A stretch of DNA of 6,238 nucleotides from a bacterium UBP6_UBA1177 (GTDB taxonomy: Bacteria; UBP6; UBA1177), in contig DBYV01000015.1 in the NCBI GenBank assembly GCA_002310995.1, positions 1-6,238 of the forward strand, given 5' to 3'. The number at the start of each line of letters is the position of its first letter. Positions within the stretch are counted from its first letter, which is position 1. This document shows, in pieces, positions 6,151-6,238 of this stretch. The notes under the pieces were generated by a model. That model did not search any database. It had not been told where the DNA came from and saw only the letters and a list, made by a program, of their open reading frames with translations. The translations under genes and the position numbers were made by a program.

Positions 6151-6231
6151 AGGGAGTTTAGGGAGTTTAAGGAGCCTAAGGAGCCTAAGGAGCCTAAGGA
6201 GTCTAGTGAGTCTAGGGAGTTTAGGGATCTT
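6151..6231. repeat. 9-bp tandem repeat (minisatellite), consensus ARGGAGYYT
   Basis: Eight full units and a diverged ninth run head to tail: AGGGAGTTT twice, AAGGAGCCT three times, AAGGAGTCT, AGTGAGTCT, AGGGAGTTT, then AGGGATCTT. It begins 26 bp after the permease stop and may continue past the window edge. Two plus-strand frames stay open through it (repeats of KEP-type or RSL-type triplets) but neither has an ATG, so it is probably non-coding. No terminator is seen between the permease and the array. Confidence 0.85.
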
Positions 6232-6238
6232 TGGTTCC

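Noticed and set aside
6124..6238. Small repeat-encoded peptide reading through the 9-bp array
   Set aside because: Two plus-strand frames are open only because the unit length is a multiple of three; neither has an ATG or clear ribosome site ahead of it.

Overview
The window reads as a chromosomal segment of a Gram-negative bacterium of moderate GC. Two features suggest a Myxococcota/deltaproteobacteria-like lineage: Rnf genes, and two lipoproteins carrying a six-cysteine module of the 'CGN...GE.CD' type that is common in myxobacterial and related surface proteins. This placement is an inference from protein style; there is no rRNA or other marker gene here. No phage, insertion sequence, CRISPR or tRNA was seen.

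Layout. Positions 1-1571 (minus strand) hold the start of an Rnf operon: rnfC, followed by rnfD, which runs off the left edge. rnfC is divergent from the next gene, so it appears to be the first gene of its operon. Its best start is a TTG at 1571, behind a strong Shine-Dalgarno, and not the longer reading to 1586. A T-rich divergent intergenic region of about 200 bp follows.

Positions 1780-3048 and 3177-4841 (plus strand) encode two lipoproteins built on the same plan: lipoprotein signal peptide, Asp/Thr/Ser/Gly-rich linker, one six-Cys module, a second acidic linker, then a different C-terminal payload. The first payload is an alpha/beta hydrolase with chlorophyllase-family motifs (GHSRGG, GVDPVD, GHADMVD). 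The second is a seven-repeat FG-GAP/VCBS-type beta-propeller with Ca2+-binding DxDxDG loops. A good sigma70-like promoter lies in front of the propeller gene.

Positions 4878-6125 (plus) encode a 12-TM AmpG-like (PAT-family) MFS permease. It starts 36 bp after the propeller gene, and its Shine-Dalgarno lies in one arm of a possible hairpin. The right edge (6151-6231) is a 9-bp tandem repeat that may continue past the window.

How they fit together. Rnf is an inner-membrane ion-pumping ferredoxin:NAD+ oxidoreductase and looks unrelated to the plus-strand genes. The two lipoproteins are probably envelope-anchored modules on a common stalk, one catalytic and one binding or scaffolding. Whether they act together, and whether the permease takes up something they release, cannot be decided from sequence.
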